This document shows positions 14,952 through 22,014 of a DNA stretch of 22,014 nucleotides, piece by piece. The stretch is taken from positions 1 to 22,014 of the forward strand of contig DAONLG010000014.1 in assembly GCA_035406565.1 (NCBI GenBank). Direction: 5' to 3'. The translations under genes were made by a program, and so were the position numbers. Origin of the DNA: Soehngenia sp035406565. Lineage in GTDB: Bacteria > Bacillota > Clostridia > Tissierellales > Tissierellaceae. The notes under the pieces are model-generated. The model was not told where the DNA came from, did not search any database, and was given only the letters and a program-made list of their open reading frames with translations. Positions within the stretch are counted from its first letter, which is position 1. Every line of letters begins with the position of its first letter.

Positions 14952-16319
14952 GTGCCTAAAAGATCGAATGTGTATAGATGTAAGAGCTGCGGTTATGAAA
15001 TGGTAGGGTTTTTAGGCAAATGCCCACAGTGCAATGAGTTTGGAACTATGGAAATTGTTCAAACAGAAGTCTTGAAAGATGACAAGCACAAGCTTGAAAG
15101 TATACCGACAAAACTCATTGATGTCGATGCTACAAATAGTGAAAGAATAAAGACCAATATAAGCGAATTTGATAGAGTAATGGGCGGTGGGATAGTCAGA
15201 GATTCAGTGACTATACTCACCGCAAAGCCTGGTGCAGGAAAATCAACTCTATTATTGCAAGTAGCAAATATATTAGCATCACAAGGGTTAAAAGTCTTAT
15301 ATGCTTCTGGAGAAGAATCGAGTTCTCAAATAAAATCTAGGGCATTGAGGATTTTAGAAAATATAAATGAAAATTTATTTGTACTTTCGGATAATCGCCT
15401 TGATAAAGTAGTAGAAACTGTCAACAAGTTAGATGCTCAATTTGTGATTGTCGACAGCATTCAGACGTTCACTACAGAAGATGCACTACCTTCAAGAGCT
15501 GGTTCACCTACTCAAACAATGGGGTGTGCTTATGAATTAGTGAAGTTGGCAAAAGAAAGCAATAACCCACGAGTGGTTTTTATTGTAGGGCAGATGACCA
15601 AAGAAGATGAATTAGCAGGAGTAAGAGCACTGGAGCACTTGGTTGATTGTGTTTTAATGATAGAAGGAGAGTCTGGAGAAGAATTAAGGAGTTTGATATC
15701 AACAAAAAACAGATATGGATCGACAGGAGAAATTGGGTTTTTTAGCATGACAGAAAAGGGCATGATGTCAATTGATAATCCAAGCGAGTTTTTCATGACA
15801 AAAAGAAGCGAGAATGACAATGTATCTGGCAGTGCGCTGACTGTTGTGAAGGAAGGTACAAGGCCTATTATTTTGGAAATTGAGTCTTTGGTATCTCACT
15901 CATTTACTCCATATCCATCTAGAATAAGTGATACTTTAAAAAGAGATCATTTAAACACTTTGATATCAATACTAGAACAGCGAGGAGCAATAAATTTATA
16001 CGATAAAAATGTCGTCATAAAGACAACAGGAGGTATAAAATTAAAAGACCAAGCTTCAAATTTAGCAACAATTATTAGCATAGCTTCTTCATGCTACGAT
16101 ATCACAATTAACACAGATACAGTTTTTCTAGCTGATGTGGGCCTAACAGGAGAACTAAAAAAAATACCATCCTTAGAGCCTAGGCTTAGAGAGGCGGAGA
16201 GAATGGGCATAAAAAAAGCTTATATAGCAGATGAAGTGCGATTGCATACTAAGTTTAGCAGCCTAAATATAATAAAGAGAAAATCATTAAAAGATGTGCT
16301 GAATGATTTTTTTAAATAG
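14952..16319 (+). CDS. radA: RadA (Sms), DNA recombination/branch migration protein
   Basis: RadA is a RecA-related ATPase that promotes branch migration during recombinational repair and natural transformation. The 455-residue protein has the N-terminal zinc finger (Cys10, Cys13, Cys24, Cys27), a RecA-like core, a Walker B-type VIVDSIQTF, the RadA-specific motif as KNRYG (usually KNRFG), and a C-terminal Lon-like domain with GGIKLKDQASNLATIISIASS. The Walker A reads AKPGAGKS (residues 91-98), so the first glycine of GxxxxGKS is alanine; most RadA proteins have GDPGIGKS. The start is GTG at 14952 with GGAGG upstream, 16 bases after clpC, so it is probably transcribed with the clpC operon. A strong hairpin follows. 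Confidence 0.96.
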   Translation: MPKRSNVYRCKSCGYEMVGFLGKCPQCNEFGTMEIVQTEVLKDDKHKLESIPTKLIDVDATNSERIKTNISEFDRVMGGGIVRDSVTILTAKPGAGKSTLLLQVANILASQGLKVLYASGEESSSQIKSRALRILENINENLFVLSDNRLDKVVETVNKLDAQFVIVDSIQTFTTEDALPSRAGSPTQTMGCAYELVKLAKESNNPRVVFIVGQMTKEDELAGVRALEHLVDCVLMIEGESGEELRSLISTKNRYGSTGEIGFFSMTEKGMMSIDNPSEFFMTKRSENDNVSGSALTVVKEGTRPIILEIESLVSHSFTPYPSRISDTLKRDHLNTLISILEQRGAINLYDKNVVIKTTGGIKLKDQASNLATIISIASSCYDITINTDTVFLADVGLTGELKKIPSLEPRLREAERMGIKKAYIADEVRLHTKFSSLNIIKRKSLKDVLNDFFK

Positions 16320-16345
16320 TGGGGTTACCCCCACTATTTATTTCA
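16314..16345. terminator. Hairpin terminator between convergent radA and the minus-strand gene
   Basis: AAATAGTGGGG (16314-16324) and CCCCACTATTT (16329-16339) form a perfect 11-bp stem with a TTAC loop. The radA stop codon is inside the left arm and the stop codon of the minus-strand gene overlaps the right arm. T-rich sequence follows on the + strand; on the - strand an A run follows, so it should work better for radA. Confidence 0.85.
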
Positions 16346-16742
16346 TTGTATATATACCTAGTATTCTATCTCTTTCTAATTCTTTTTTAATCGTATCAGA
16401 AAGATTAAAACCAAGTGTTTCAGCTAAAGAACTCAAGAAAAATACATACGATCCAATTTCTTCTTCTAATTTTTCTTTGCACACGTTACATATATTTCCT
16501 CTGACATGAGTATCTAATTTTTGTGCTAGCTCTTCTAATGTATCAGAATCAAAATCTTGTTTTTTAGCTGATATCTCAATACATCCACAATTTGTGACAG
16601 ATTTTACAACGGCTCTATTAATTCTTGCATTATATTCATCTAGCTTTGTCATTATATCTAATATGCTTTTATGACGTATAGACACTTCACTAGATAAAGC
16701 TTGTAATTCATCTATTATATTATTTTGTTCGATTGTTTCCAT
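16338..16742 (-). CDS. Small cysteine-containing protein with MazG-like C-terminal region
   Basis: I cannot name a function for this 134-residue protein. The N-terminal half (residues 1-50) is helical, with SIRHKSILDIMTKLDEYNARINRAVVKSVT. It is followed by CGC (NCGCIEI), an acidic helix, and CNVC in GNICNVCKEKLEEEIGSYVFFLSSLAETLGFNLSDTIKKELE. The C-terminal part closely resembles the MazG-type nucleotide pyrophosphohydrolase helix pair (EELGDxLFxLxxLAxxLGIDL), but the metal-binding aspartate of that motif is serine here, and the four cysteines could instead bind a metal. It is the only minus-strand gene in the window, with a good promoter and AAGGGTGAT before the ATG. No signal peptide or membrane helix is visible. 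Confidence 0.85.
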   Translation of the reverse strand: METIEQNNIIDELQALSSEVSIRHKSILDIMTKLDEYNARINRAVVKSVTNCGCIEISAKKQDFDSDTLEELAQKLDTHVRGNICNVCKEKLEEEIGSYVFFLSSLAETLGFNLSDTIKKELERDRILGIYTMK

Positions 16743-16764
16743 AAAATCACCCTTTCTTATTTCT

Positions 16765-16794
16765 ATTATAAAAAAACATATTGTGGTTTGTCAA
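16765..16794 (-). promoter_or_regulatory. Sigma-A promoter of the minus-strand gene
   Basis: Read on the minus strand, TTGACA (16794-16789) and TATAAT (16770-16765) are separated by 18 bases, both perfect consensus hexamers. The leader would be only about 15 bases long. Confidence 0.88.
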
Positions 16795-16897
16795 ATATTA
16801 TGTAAATAAAATTTTAAATTTTCTTGCAATTAACGAGATTTCAAAGAACTAAAAAAAATAATTGACTACTGATATAAAGATATGATAACATATAAAC

Positions 16898-16926
16898 TTT
16901 ACATTATCTTTAGATTAGTTTATAAT
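16898..16926 (+). promoter_or_regulatory. Sigma-A promoter of carD
   Basis: TTTACA (16898-16903) and TATAAT (16921-16926) are spaced by 17 bases, 34 bases before the carD start. A second -35-like TTGACT at 16862-16867 has no matching -10 at a normal distance. Confidence 0.8.
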
Positions 16927-16959
16927 TAAATAGTAAACTTTATTTAAGGAGGAAAGTAA

Positions 16960-17448
16960 ATGTTTAGAATTGGCGATAAAATTGTGTACCCAATGCATGG
17001 AGCTGGAGTCATAGAGGATTTGGAAATAAAGGAAGTGTTGGGAGAAAGAAGAGAGTATTTTATATTGAGAATGCCAATAGGAGACATGAAGGTGATGGTG
17101 CCAGTTGAAAATATTGAAGAAGTTGGCGTAAGAGATATAATAACAGAGGAAGAAGTGAGAGATGTCTTTGAAATATTAAAGGATAAGAAATCTAAGATGC
17201 CTGATAACTGGAATAGAAGGTATCGTTCAAATCTTGATTTGATTAAGACGGGAGATATCAATCAAATAGCTGAAGTTGTTAGAAACCTAAGCCTTTTAGA
17301 TAAAGAAAAAGGACTTTCAACAGGCGAGAGAAAAATGTTAAATGATGCAAAAAAAATACTTTATTCTGAACTTGTGCTCGCTTCTAATTTGTCAGTTGCT
17401 GAGATCGAGAAATTAGTGGATGAAGCTATTTTTAATGAAGAAATTTAA
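16960..17448 (+). CDS. carD: CarD/CdnL-family RNA polymerase-binding regulator
   Basis: Proteins of this family bind the RNA polymerase beta subunit and stabilise open promoter complexes. The 162-residue protein has the N-terminal RNA polymerase-interacting (Tudor-like) domain over about residues 1-60, with the signature FRIGDKIVYPMHGAGVIEDLE and VMVPVENIEEVGVR. The helical C-terminal domain follows, with a tryptophan (PDNWNRRYRSN) at the position of the minor-groove wedge residue, then GLSTGERKMLNDAKKILYSEL, typical of CdnL proteins. The length is normal. It starts at ATG 16960 after AAGGAGGAAA and has its own promoter. The PIN/TRAM and isp genes follow on the same strand. Confidence 0.95.
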   Translation: MFRIGDKIVYPMHGAGVIEDLEIKEVLGERREYFILRMPIGDMKVMVPVENIEEVGVRDIITEEEVRDVFEILKDKKSKMPDNWNRRYRSNLDLIKTGDINQIAEVVRNLSLLDKEKGLSTGERKMLNDAKKILYSELVLASNLSVAEIEKLVDEAIFNEEI

Positions 17449-17455
17449 AAATAAC

Positions 17456-17492
17456 TGGAAAGTTGAGGAAATTAAAAGTATAATACTTTTAA
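17456..17492 (+). promoter_or_regulatory. Possible promoter overlapping an AU-rich hairpin before the PIN/TRAM gene
   Basis: TGGAAA (17456-17461) and TATAAT (17479-17484) are spaced by 17 bases. The same place holds a perfect stem, TTAAAAGTA (17472-17480) and TACTTTTAA (17484-17492), with a TAA loop. No T-tract follows, so it is a poor terminator. The two readings cannot be separated by eye. Confidence 0.4.
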
Positions 17493-17509
17493 GATGAGGA
17501 GGTGGTAGG

Positions 17510-18598
17510 ATGGTAGAAAAAACGGTTAAAGCTATCATCACATCTATAGGAATGGCACTGGGATTTTTTATTTACAGTTTGTTGGATAATTTGGATTTAA
17601 TAGGATTTACTGGAACTAATGAAATTATTGCAATTATTACTTTTATCATTATTAACGGAATTATATTTTATTTTTTAGCTCCTAAATTCATCGAGTTAGC
17701 TCAGTATTTAGCAAAGAGAATTGAAAATGAACTTCAAAAGTTTACAATCCAGAGCATTGCATTTAGTGCAATAGGTTTAATAATAGGATTGTTAATTGCA
17801 TATTTATTGAGTCAGCCTTTGTACATGATAAAAATACCATACATAGGTCTTGCTGGATCGGTGTTGCTGTATATTTTTTTTGGGTACTTAGGAGTTAGAA
17901 TTCCGGCTAAAAAAATAGATGACATAAATGCAAGTCTTAAAAATATCTCACAAGACAGTGAGAATATTAGAAAAAGCGCTAAAGATAAATCTAAGTCAAC
18001 AAAACCAACACCTAAGATACTCGATACTAGTGTGATTATAGATGGCAGAATCGCTGATATAGTAAAAACTGGGTTTATAGAAGGACCTTTAGTAATCCCT
18101 GAATTTGTATTAGAAGAACTTCAGCATATAGCTGATTCATCTGATGCACTAAAGAGAAATCGCGGCAGAAGAGGACTTGATATTTTAAATAGAATTCAAA
18201 ACGAATTGGATACAGAAATAATAATTCACGATAAAAAATTTGAGGACATAGCAGAAGTAGATTCTAAATTATTAAAATTAACTCAAATGCTAAAGGGCAA
18301 AATAATAACTAACGATTATAACTTAAACAAAGTCGCTGAAGTACAAAGAATAGAAGTATTGAATATAAACGATTTAGCAAATGCATTAAAACCAGTTGTA
18401 TTACCAGGTGAAGAGATGACAGTTCAAGTAATAAGAGATGGAAAAGAAGCTGGCCAAGGGCTAGCATATTTGGACGATGGAACTATGATTGTAATTGAAT
18501 CCGGTAGAAAATACATAGGAGAAAACATTGATGTCATAGTTACATCTGTACTTCAAACCTCAGCGGGCAGAATGATTTTTGCAAAACCAAAAGGATAA
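17510..18598 (+). CDS. yacL: YacL-type membrane protein with PIN and TRAM domains
   Basis: This 362-residue integral membrane protein has four hydrophobic segments in residues 1-135 (around AIITSIGMALGFFIYSLL, IIAIITFIIINGIIFYFLA, SIAFSAIGLIIGLLIAYLL and GLAGSVLLYIFFGYLGV). A charged linker is followed by a PIN nuclease-like domain (about 168-290), with acidic residues at Asp172 (LDTSVIID), in EFVLEEL and in TNDYNLNKVA, and then a C-terminal TRAM domain (about 300-362) of the RNA-binding type. Its place upstream of ispD-ispF matches yacL in Bacillus. A ribonuclease role is inferred from the domains and is not shown. The ATG at 17510 follows GAGGAGGTGG. Confidence 0.9.
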   Translation: MVEKTVKAIITSIGMALGFFIYSLLDNLDLIGFTGTNEIIAIITFIIINGIIFYFLAPKFIELAQYLAKRIENELQKFTIQSIAFSAIGLIIGLLIAYLLSQPLYMIKIPYIGLAGSVLLYIFFGYLGVRIPAKKIDDINASLKNISQDSENIRKSAKDKSKSTKPTPKILDTSVIIDGRIADIVKTGFIEGPLVIPEFVLEELQHIADSSDALKRNRGRRGLDILNRIQNELDTEIIIHDKKFEDIAEVDSKLLKLTQMLKGKIITNDYNLNKVAEVQRIEVLNINDLANALKPVVLPGEEMTVQVIRDGKEAGQGLAYLDDGTMIVIESGRKYIGENIDVIVTSVLQTSAGRMIFAKPKG

Positions 18599-18613
18599 TA
18601 TAGAGGTGAGATA

Positions 18614-19351
18614 ATGTATAAAGGGAATTTTGTGTCGGTAATTATAGCTTCTGCAGGCATGAGCAATAGAATGGGAAGTGGAATAAATAAACAATTTATA
18701 TTGATTGACAACAAACCAATTTTAGCACATACAATAGAAAAGTTCGATAAATCAAAATTCATTGACGAGATAATAGTAGTTGCCAGAGCTACTGAGATAG
18801 AATACTGTAAGAAAGAGATCATTAAAAAATATGGGTTTACTAAAGTCACCAATATAGTAAAAGGTGGTAAAGAAAGACAAGACTCTATTTACAATGGAAT
18901 ATTGGCATTGAGTGATAAATCAGATATAGTGTTAACGCATGATGGTGCGAGACCATTTTTAAGGGAAGAATTGATACTAAAAGGTATCAATGGAGCGATT
19001 GAATTCGGAGCATGTGTCATAGGAGTGCCAGTTAAAGATACTATAAAAGTAGTAGATGCTAACAATCAAGTACATCATACTCCTAATAGAGCTTTGCTTT
19101 GGGCTGCACAGACACCACAGTGCTTTAAAACTGATATATTAAAAAAGGGTTATGAATATGCAAGCCTAGAAGGTATAGTAGCCACTGATGATAGCTCTCT
19201 AGTAGAAAAATACGGTCACCCTGTAAAAATGCTAATGGGAAGTTATGACAATATAAAAATAACTACTCCTGATGATTTAATAATAGCTGAGTCTATTTTT
19301 AAAAACATGAATCTAAATGTAAATAGTGATGAATTTGGAGGTGCTCTATGA
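18614..19351 (+). CDS. ispD: 2-C-methyl-D-erythritol 4-phosphate cytidylyltransferase
   Basis: IspD joins CTP to methylerythritol phosphate in the third step of the MEP isoprenoid pathway. The 245-residue protein shows the nucleotide-binding start IIASAGMSNRMGSGINKQF, in which the AAGxGxRMG signature appears as SAGMSNRMG, then ERQDSIYNGI, LTHDGARPF, VPVKDTIKVVD and ATDDSSLVEKYG, all typical of IspD. The C-terminal tail after IKITTPDDLIIAE is a little longer than usual. It starts at ATG 18614 after GAGGTGAG, close behind the PIN/TRAM gene, and its stop overlaps the ispF start in ATGA, so the two successive pathway genes are translationally coupled. (The intervening IspE is not in the window.). 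Confidence 0.96.
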   Translation: MYKGNFVSVIIASAGMSNRMGSGINKQFILIDNKPILAHTIEKFDKSKFIDEIIVVARATEIEYCKKEIIKKYGFTKVTNIVKGGKERQDSIYNGILALSDKSDIVLTHDGARPFLREELILKGINGAIEFGACVIGVPVKDTIKVVDANNQVHHTPNRALLWAAQTPQCFKTDILKKGYEYASLEGIVATDDSSLVEKYGHPVKMLMGSYDNIKITTPDDLIIAESIFKNMNLNVNSDEFGGAL

Positions 19352-19845
19352 GAATAGGCTTTGGAATGGATGTTCACCAGTTCAACGAACATAGGGATTT
19401 AGTGCTTGGAGGGGTTAGAATTCCTCATGAAAAAGGATTATTAGGCCACTCTGATGCAGATGTTCTCATTCATAGTATCATGGATGCCATACTAGGAGCA
19501 TTGGCGCTAGGTGATATTGGCAAACACTTCCCTGATACAGACATGACTTATAAAGATATTTCAAGCATGATACTATTGAGAAAAGTATATGACATGATGT
19601 CAGATAATGGTTATAAGATTGGGAATATAGATGCAGTTGTTGCAGCTCAAAACCCAAAACTATCGCCGTACATCCAGCAAATGAGAGAAAACATCGCAAA
19701 GGTTTTAAATACTGAAATAGAAAATGTTAGTGTCAAAGCTACAACTACTGAAAAATTGGGATTTGAAGGCAGAGAAGAAGGAATGACAAGCTATTGTGTA
19801 TGTCTGTTAGAAAAAAATATTGACAATAAAAAAATTTTTGTATAG
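19348..19845 (+). CDS. ispF: 2-C-methyl-D-erythritol 2,4-cyclodiphosphate synthase
   Basis: IspF cyclises CDP-methylerythritol 2-phosphate, releasing CMP, in the MEP pathway; the enzyme is a zinc-containing trimer. The 165-residue protein has the metal ligands Asp8 and His10 (GFGMDVHQF) and His42, with the HSDADV motif at 34-39 and the C-terminal VKATTTEKLGFEGREEGM signature. All key positions known from the E. coli enzyme are present. It begins in the ATGA overlap with ispD. The 3' end of the coding sequence also carries the -35 region of the promoter of the following T-box leader. Confidence 0.97.
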   Translation: MRIGFGMDVHQFNEHRDLVLGGVRIPHEKGLLGHSDADVLIHSIMDAILGALALGDIGKHFPDTDMTYKDISSMILLRKVYDMMSDNGYKIGNIDAVVAAQNPKLSPYIQQMRENIAKVLNTEIENVSVKATTTEKLGFEGREEGMTSYCVCLLEKNIDNKKIFV

Positions 19846-19853
19846 ACTATAAA
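19820..19853 (+). promoter_or_regulatory. Candidate promoter of the proS T-box leader
   Basis: A perfect TTGACA (19820-19825) lies in the end of ispF. Candidate -10 boxes are TATAGA (19841-19846, 15-base spacing) and TATAAA (19848-19853, 22-base spacing). Neither spacing is ideal, so the promoter is plausible but not precise. Confidence 0.45.
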
Positions 19854-19857
19854 ATTA

Positions 19858-20085
19858 GTAGCGATGAGAGGGAATAGTAGTCAATTATGGCATAAAGAGA
19901 GGGAACTTAAAGCTGAGAAGTTTCTTGCCTGATAATTGGTGAACCCAACCTAGAGCATTTAGCGAAAGCATAAACGTTTGGCTCGTTATAGCCTATGAGT
20001 GAATCCGATTATTTGATTGGATTAACAAGAGTGGTACCGCGGATTTGGCCTTTCGTCTCTTTTTTAAAAGATGAAAGGTCTTTTT
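19858..20085 (+). promoter_or_regulatory. T-box leader of proS (proline-responsive)
   Basis: The leader senses uncharged tRNA-Pro and allows transcription of proS when proline-tRNA is not aminoacylated. Stem I has the kink-turn-like GATGAGAGG, the AGTA of the specifier loop E motif (19877-19880), the helix CAATTAT/ATAATTG, GGCA/TGCC, and an apical hairpin. The specifier loop reads GAA-CCC-A (19943-19949); both CCC and the overlapping CCA are proline codons. The hallmark T-box AAGAGTGGTACCGCGG lies at 20027-20042. Its TGGT would pair with an ACCA acceptor end, consistent with the A discriminator of bacterial tRNA-Pro. AAGAG (20027-20031) can pair with CTCTT (20057-20061) to form the antiterminator, competing with the terminator at 20047-20085. 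Confidence 0.96.
20047..20085 (+). terminator. Regulated terminator of the proS T-box
   Basis: GGCCTTTCGTCT (20047-20058) pairs with AGATGAAAGGTC (20069-20080) over 12 bp, including two G-T pairs, followed by five T. Its left arm overlaps the antiterminator strand, as expected for T-box control by termination. Confidence 0.93.
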
Positions 20086-20112
20086 ATTTAGTTTAAAAGG
20101 AGGAATTAAGCG

Positions 20113-21834
20113 ATGAAAATGTCAAACCTTTATATGCCAACTTTAAGGCAAGTGCCTGCCGAAGCTGAAATACCAAGTCATCAGCTTTTATTAAGAGCAG
20201 GTATGATAAGAAAATTAGTAAGTGGTGTTTATTCATATCTACCATTAGGGTATAGGACAATTAGGAAAATCGAAAATATCGTACGGGAAGAAATGGATAA
20301 TCAAGGAGCCCAAGAACTCTTGATGTCTGCAATTCAACCTAAAGAACTATGGGAAAAATCAGGAAGATGGGACAATTTTGGCCCTGAAATGTTTAAATTA
20401 AGGGATAGAAATGACAGGGAATTCTGTTTAGGGCCTACGCATGAGGAATATTTTACTAATCTGATAAAAGATGAGGTAAATTCTTATAAGCAACTCCCTT
20501 TGATCATTTATCAAATTCAAACTAAATACAGAGATGAAAAAAGGCCAAGATTTGGAGTAATCAGGGCAAGAGAGTTTATAATGAAAGATGCGTATAGTTT
20601 TGATGTTGATGAAGAAGGAATGAAATTATCTTATCAAAAAATGTGGGATGCTTATGATGCTATATTTACAAGGCTAAAATTGAACTATAAAGTAGTGCAA
20701 GGCGACACTGGCGCAATGGGTGGAAAAGTTTCTCATGAGTTTATGGCTATGAGTGATGTAGGAGAAGGGAGAATTGCATATTGCAAAGCTTGTGATTATG
20801 CTGCAACAGATGAGAAAGCTGATGTAGTTATAGACATTGAAGATGATGAAAATCTTTTAGATATTGAAAAAATATATACTCCAGGAATTAAAACGATAGA
20901 AGATCTAACAAATTTCTTAAAAATTGAAGAGAAAAAATTTGGAAAGGCAATTATTCTCAAAGCAGCTGGCAAACCAATCGTAGTGCTGATACCTGGAAAT
21001 AGAGAATTAAATGAGACAAAGTTAATTAATTATTTAAAAATTGCCGAACATGAACTTGAGATGGCTGATGAAGAAACAATTAAAGAGATAACCAGGGCAG
21101 ATAAAGGTTTTACAGGACCTATCGGCCTCAAAGGAGCTAGGCTCATTGTTGATGAAAGAATAACTAAAATGAGAAACATTGTAGTGGGTGCAAATGAAAC
21201 AGATTATCACTTGAAAAATGTAAACTATGGCAGAGATTTTCAAGCAGAGGTTGTTGAAGATCTGTTGTTAGTTGAAGAAGGAGATATTTGCCCTAATTGC
21301 GGTAATAAACTCTATATTGACAGGGGAATTGAAGTGGGGAATATATTTCAACTTGGGACTAAATACTCTAAGAGTTTAAATGCAACATTTCTTGATGAAA
21401 ATGGAAAAGAAAGAGAATTTGTAATGGGAAGCTATGGAGTGGGAGTGTCGAGATCTGTCGCTGCAATTGTTGAACAGTATCACGATGAAAAAGGTATCAT
21501 ATGGCCATTTGTAGTTGCACCATATCATGTGATAATAACTGTAGTGAATACTAAAAAAGAAGAACAAATTGCTTTGGGTGAAAGACTTTACAATGAATTG
21601 AAAAACAAAGGGATTGAAGTGCTGCTTGATGATAGAAATGAAAGTGCTGGTGTAAAATTCAATGATCGTGATCTAATAGGCATTCCAGCAAGAATAACAG
21701 TAGGTAAGCTTGCTTCTGATGGGATCGTAGAATTTTCATTGAGAAAATCAAGTGAAAAAGAAGAGTTAAAAGCAGAAGATATTTATGATAGAATATTATT
21801 AGCATTTAAAGAAGAAGGATTTGATTTTAAGTAA
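20113..21834 (+). CDS. proS: Prolyl-tRNA synthetase (bacterial type with INS domain)
   Basis: ProS charges tRNA-Pro with proline. The 573-residue length is that of the bacterial type carrying an inserted editing domain. Class II motifs are visible: the motif 1 region GYRTIRKIENIVREEM (about 46-61), motif 2 with LGPTHEEYFTNLI and YRDEKRPRFGVIRAREFIMKD (about 110-155), and motif 3 GSYGVGVSRSVAAIVEQ (about 440-456). The editing (INS) domain lies in between, about 224-407, with GKPIVVLIPGNRELNETKL and a TGPIGL loop. The anticodon-binding domain covers the last 100 residues. It starts at ATG 20113 after AAGGAGGAAT; a second in-frame ATG at 20119 is less well spaced. Expression is set by the T-box. 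Confidence 0.97.
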   Translation: MKMSNLYMPTLRQVPAEAEIPSHQLLLRAGMIRKLVSGVYSYLPLGYRTIRKIENIVREEMDNQGAQELLMSAIQPKELWEKSGRWDNFGPEMFKLRDRNDREFCLGPTHEEYFTNLIKDEVNSYKQLPLIIYQIQTKYRDEKRPRFGVIRAREFIMKDAYSFDVDEEGMKLSYQKMWDAYDAIFTRLKLNYKVVQGDTGAMGGKVSHEFMAMSDVGEGRIAYCKACDYAATDEKADVVIDIEDDENLLDIEKIYTPGIKTIEDLTNFLKIEEKKFGKAIILKAAGKPIVVLIPGNRELNETKLINYLKIAEHELEMADEETIKEITRADKGFTGPIGLKGARLIVDERITKMRNIVVGANETDYHLKNVNYGRDFQAEVVEDLLLVEEGDICPNCGNKLYIDRGIEVGNIFQLGTKYSKSLNATFLDENGKEREFVMGSYGVGVSRSVAAIVEQYHDEKGIIWPFVVAPYHVIITVVNTKKEEQIALGERLYNELKNKGIEVLLDDRNESAGVKFNDRDLIGIPARITVGKLASDGIVEFSLRKSSEKEELKAEDIYDRILLAFKEEGFDFK

Positions 21835-21853
21835 ATAATCGAGGAGGAAAAAA

Positions 21854-22014
21854 ATGAATAATGTTAGAGTTAGGTTTGCACCAAGCCCTACAGGTTATCT
21901 TCATATAGGTGGTTTGAGAACTGCATTGTACAATTATTTATTTGCAAAGAAAAACAATGGGAAATTTATCTTGAGAATAGAAGATACAGATCAAACAAGA
22001 TTTGTTGAAGGGGC
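21854..22014 (+). CDS. gltX: Glutamyl-tRNA synthetase, 5' end (runs off window)
   Basis: Only the first 53 codons are present. The sequence NVRVRFAPSPTGYLHIGG, then LRTALYNYLFAKKN and FILRIEDTDQTRFVEG, is the catalytic Rossmann-fold start of a class I glutamyl-tRNA synthetase, with the HIGG form of the HIGH motif usual for GltX. The ATG follows GAGGAGG (21841-21847), 19 bases after proS, with no terminator between them, so proS and gltX are probably cotranscribed under the T-box. Whether the enzyme is discriminating for Glu or also charges tRNA-Gln cannot be judged from this fragment. Confidence 0.96.
   Translation, partial: MNNVRVRFAPSPTGYLHIGGLRTALYNYLFAKKNNGKFILRIEDTDQTRFVEG

Noticed and set aside
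16303..16509. Plus-strand 68-codon frame after radA
   Set aside because: It runs through the terminator hairpin and is antisense to the conserved cysteine protein; no ribosome binding site.
16862..16886. TTGACT with TATGAT as a second carD promoter
   Set aside because: The spacing is only 13 bases; the TTTACA/TATAAT pair downstream fits much better.

Overview
The window is AT-rich, densely packed chromosomal DNA from a low-GC Gram-positive bacterium, most likely a member of the class Clostridia. Evidence for this: strong GGAGG-type ribosome binding sites, use of TTG and GTG starts, the ctsR-mcsA-mcsB-clpC-radA block followed by carD, a PIN/TRAM protein, ispD, ispF, proS and gltX, a T-box leader, a class I cyclic-di-GMP riboswitch, and a secreted amidase with a copper-amine-oxidase-like stalk domain plus AMIN repeats. 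Nothing in the sequence fixes a genus. Almost everything lies on the + strand; one small gene at 16338-16742 is on the - strand. I see no insertion sequence, prophage, CRISPR array, tRNA or rRNA.

Layout. 1-1519: the 3' part of a methyl-accepting chemotaxis receptor, closed by a terminator. 1599-2594: a PurM/HypE-like AIR-synthase-family protein. 2709-4790: an exported N-acetylmuramoyl-L-alanine amidase. 4841-5362: a UPF0316/DUF2179 membrane protein. 5422-7236: a tightly coupled cluster of RNase PH, XTP/dITP pyrophosphatase and a YfcE-type phosphoesterase, all with overlapping ends. 7388-9460: an EF-G-like GTPase with its own promoter and terminator. 9508-10470: a self-contained unit of promoter, leader hairpin, c-di-GMP-I riboswitch, secreted transglutaminase-like protein and terminator.

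10479-16345: the class III heat-shock operon ctsR-mcsA-mcsB-clpC, with radA as its last gene and a CtsR-type operator just ahead of ctsR. It encodes a repressor, a protein-arginine kinase with its activator, and the unfoldase of the ClpCP protease. 16338-16742 (-): a small cysteine-containing protein with a MazG-like C-terminal part, convergent with radA. 16898-19845: carD, a YacL-type PIN/TRAM protein and the isoprenoid genes ispD and ispF. 19852-20085: a proline-type T-box leader controlling proS (20113-21834), followed by the 5' end of gltX, which runs off the window.

Most of this is conserved housekeeping content. The parts most worth a second look are the riboswitch-controlled secreted transglutaminase-like protein, the absence of disA from its usual place after radA, the MazG-like cysteine protein found there instead, the variant Walker A motif of RadA, and two similar AU-rich hairpins ahead of unrelated genes.
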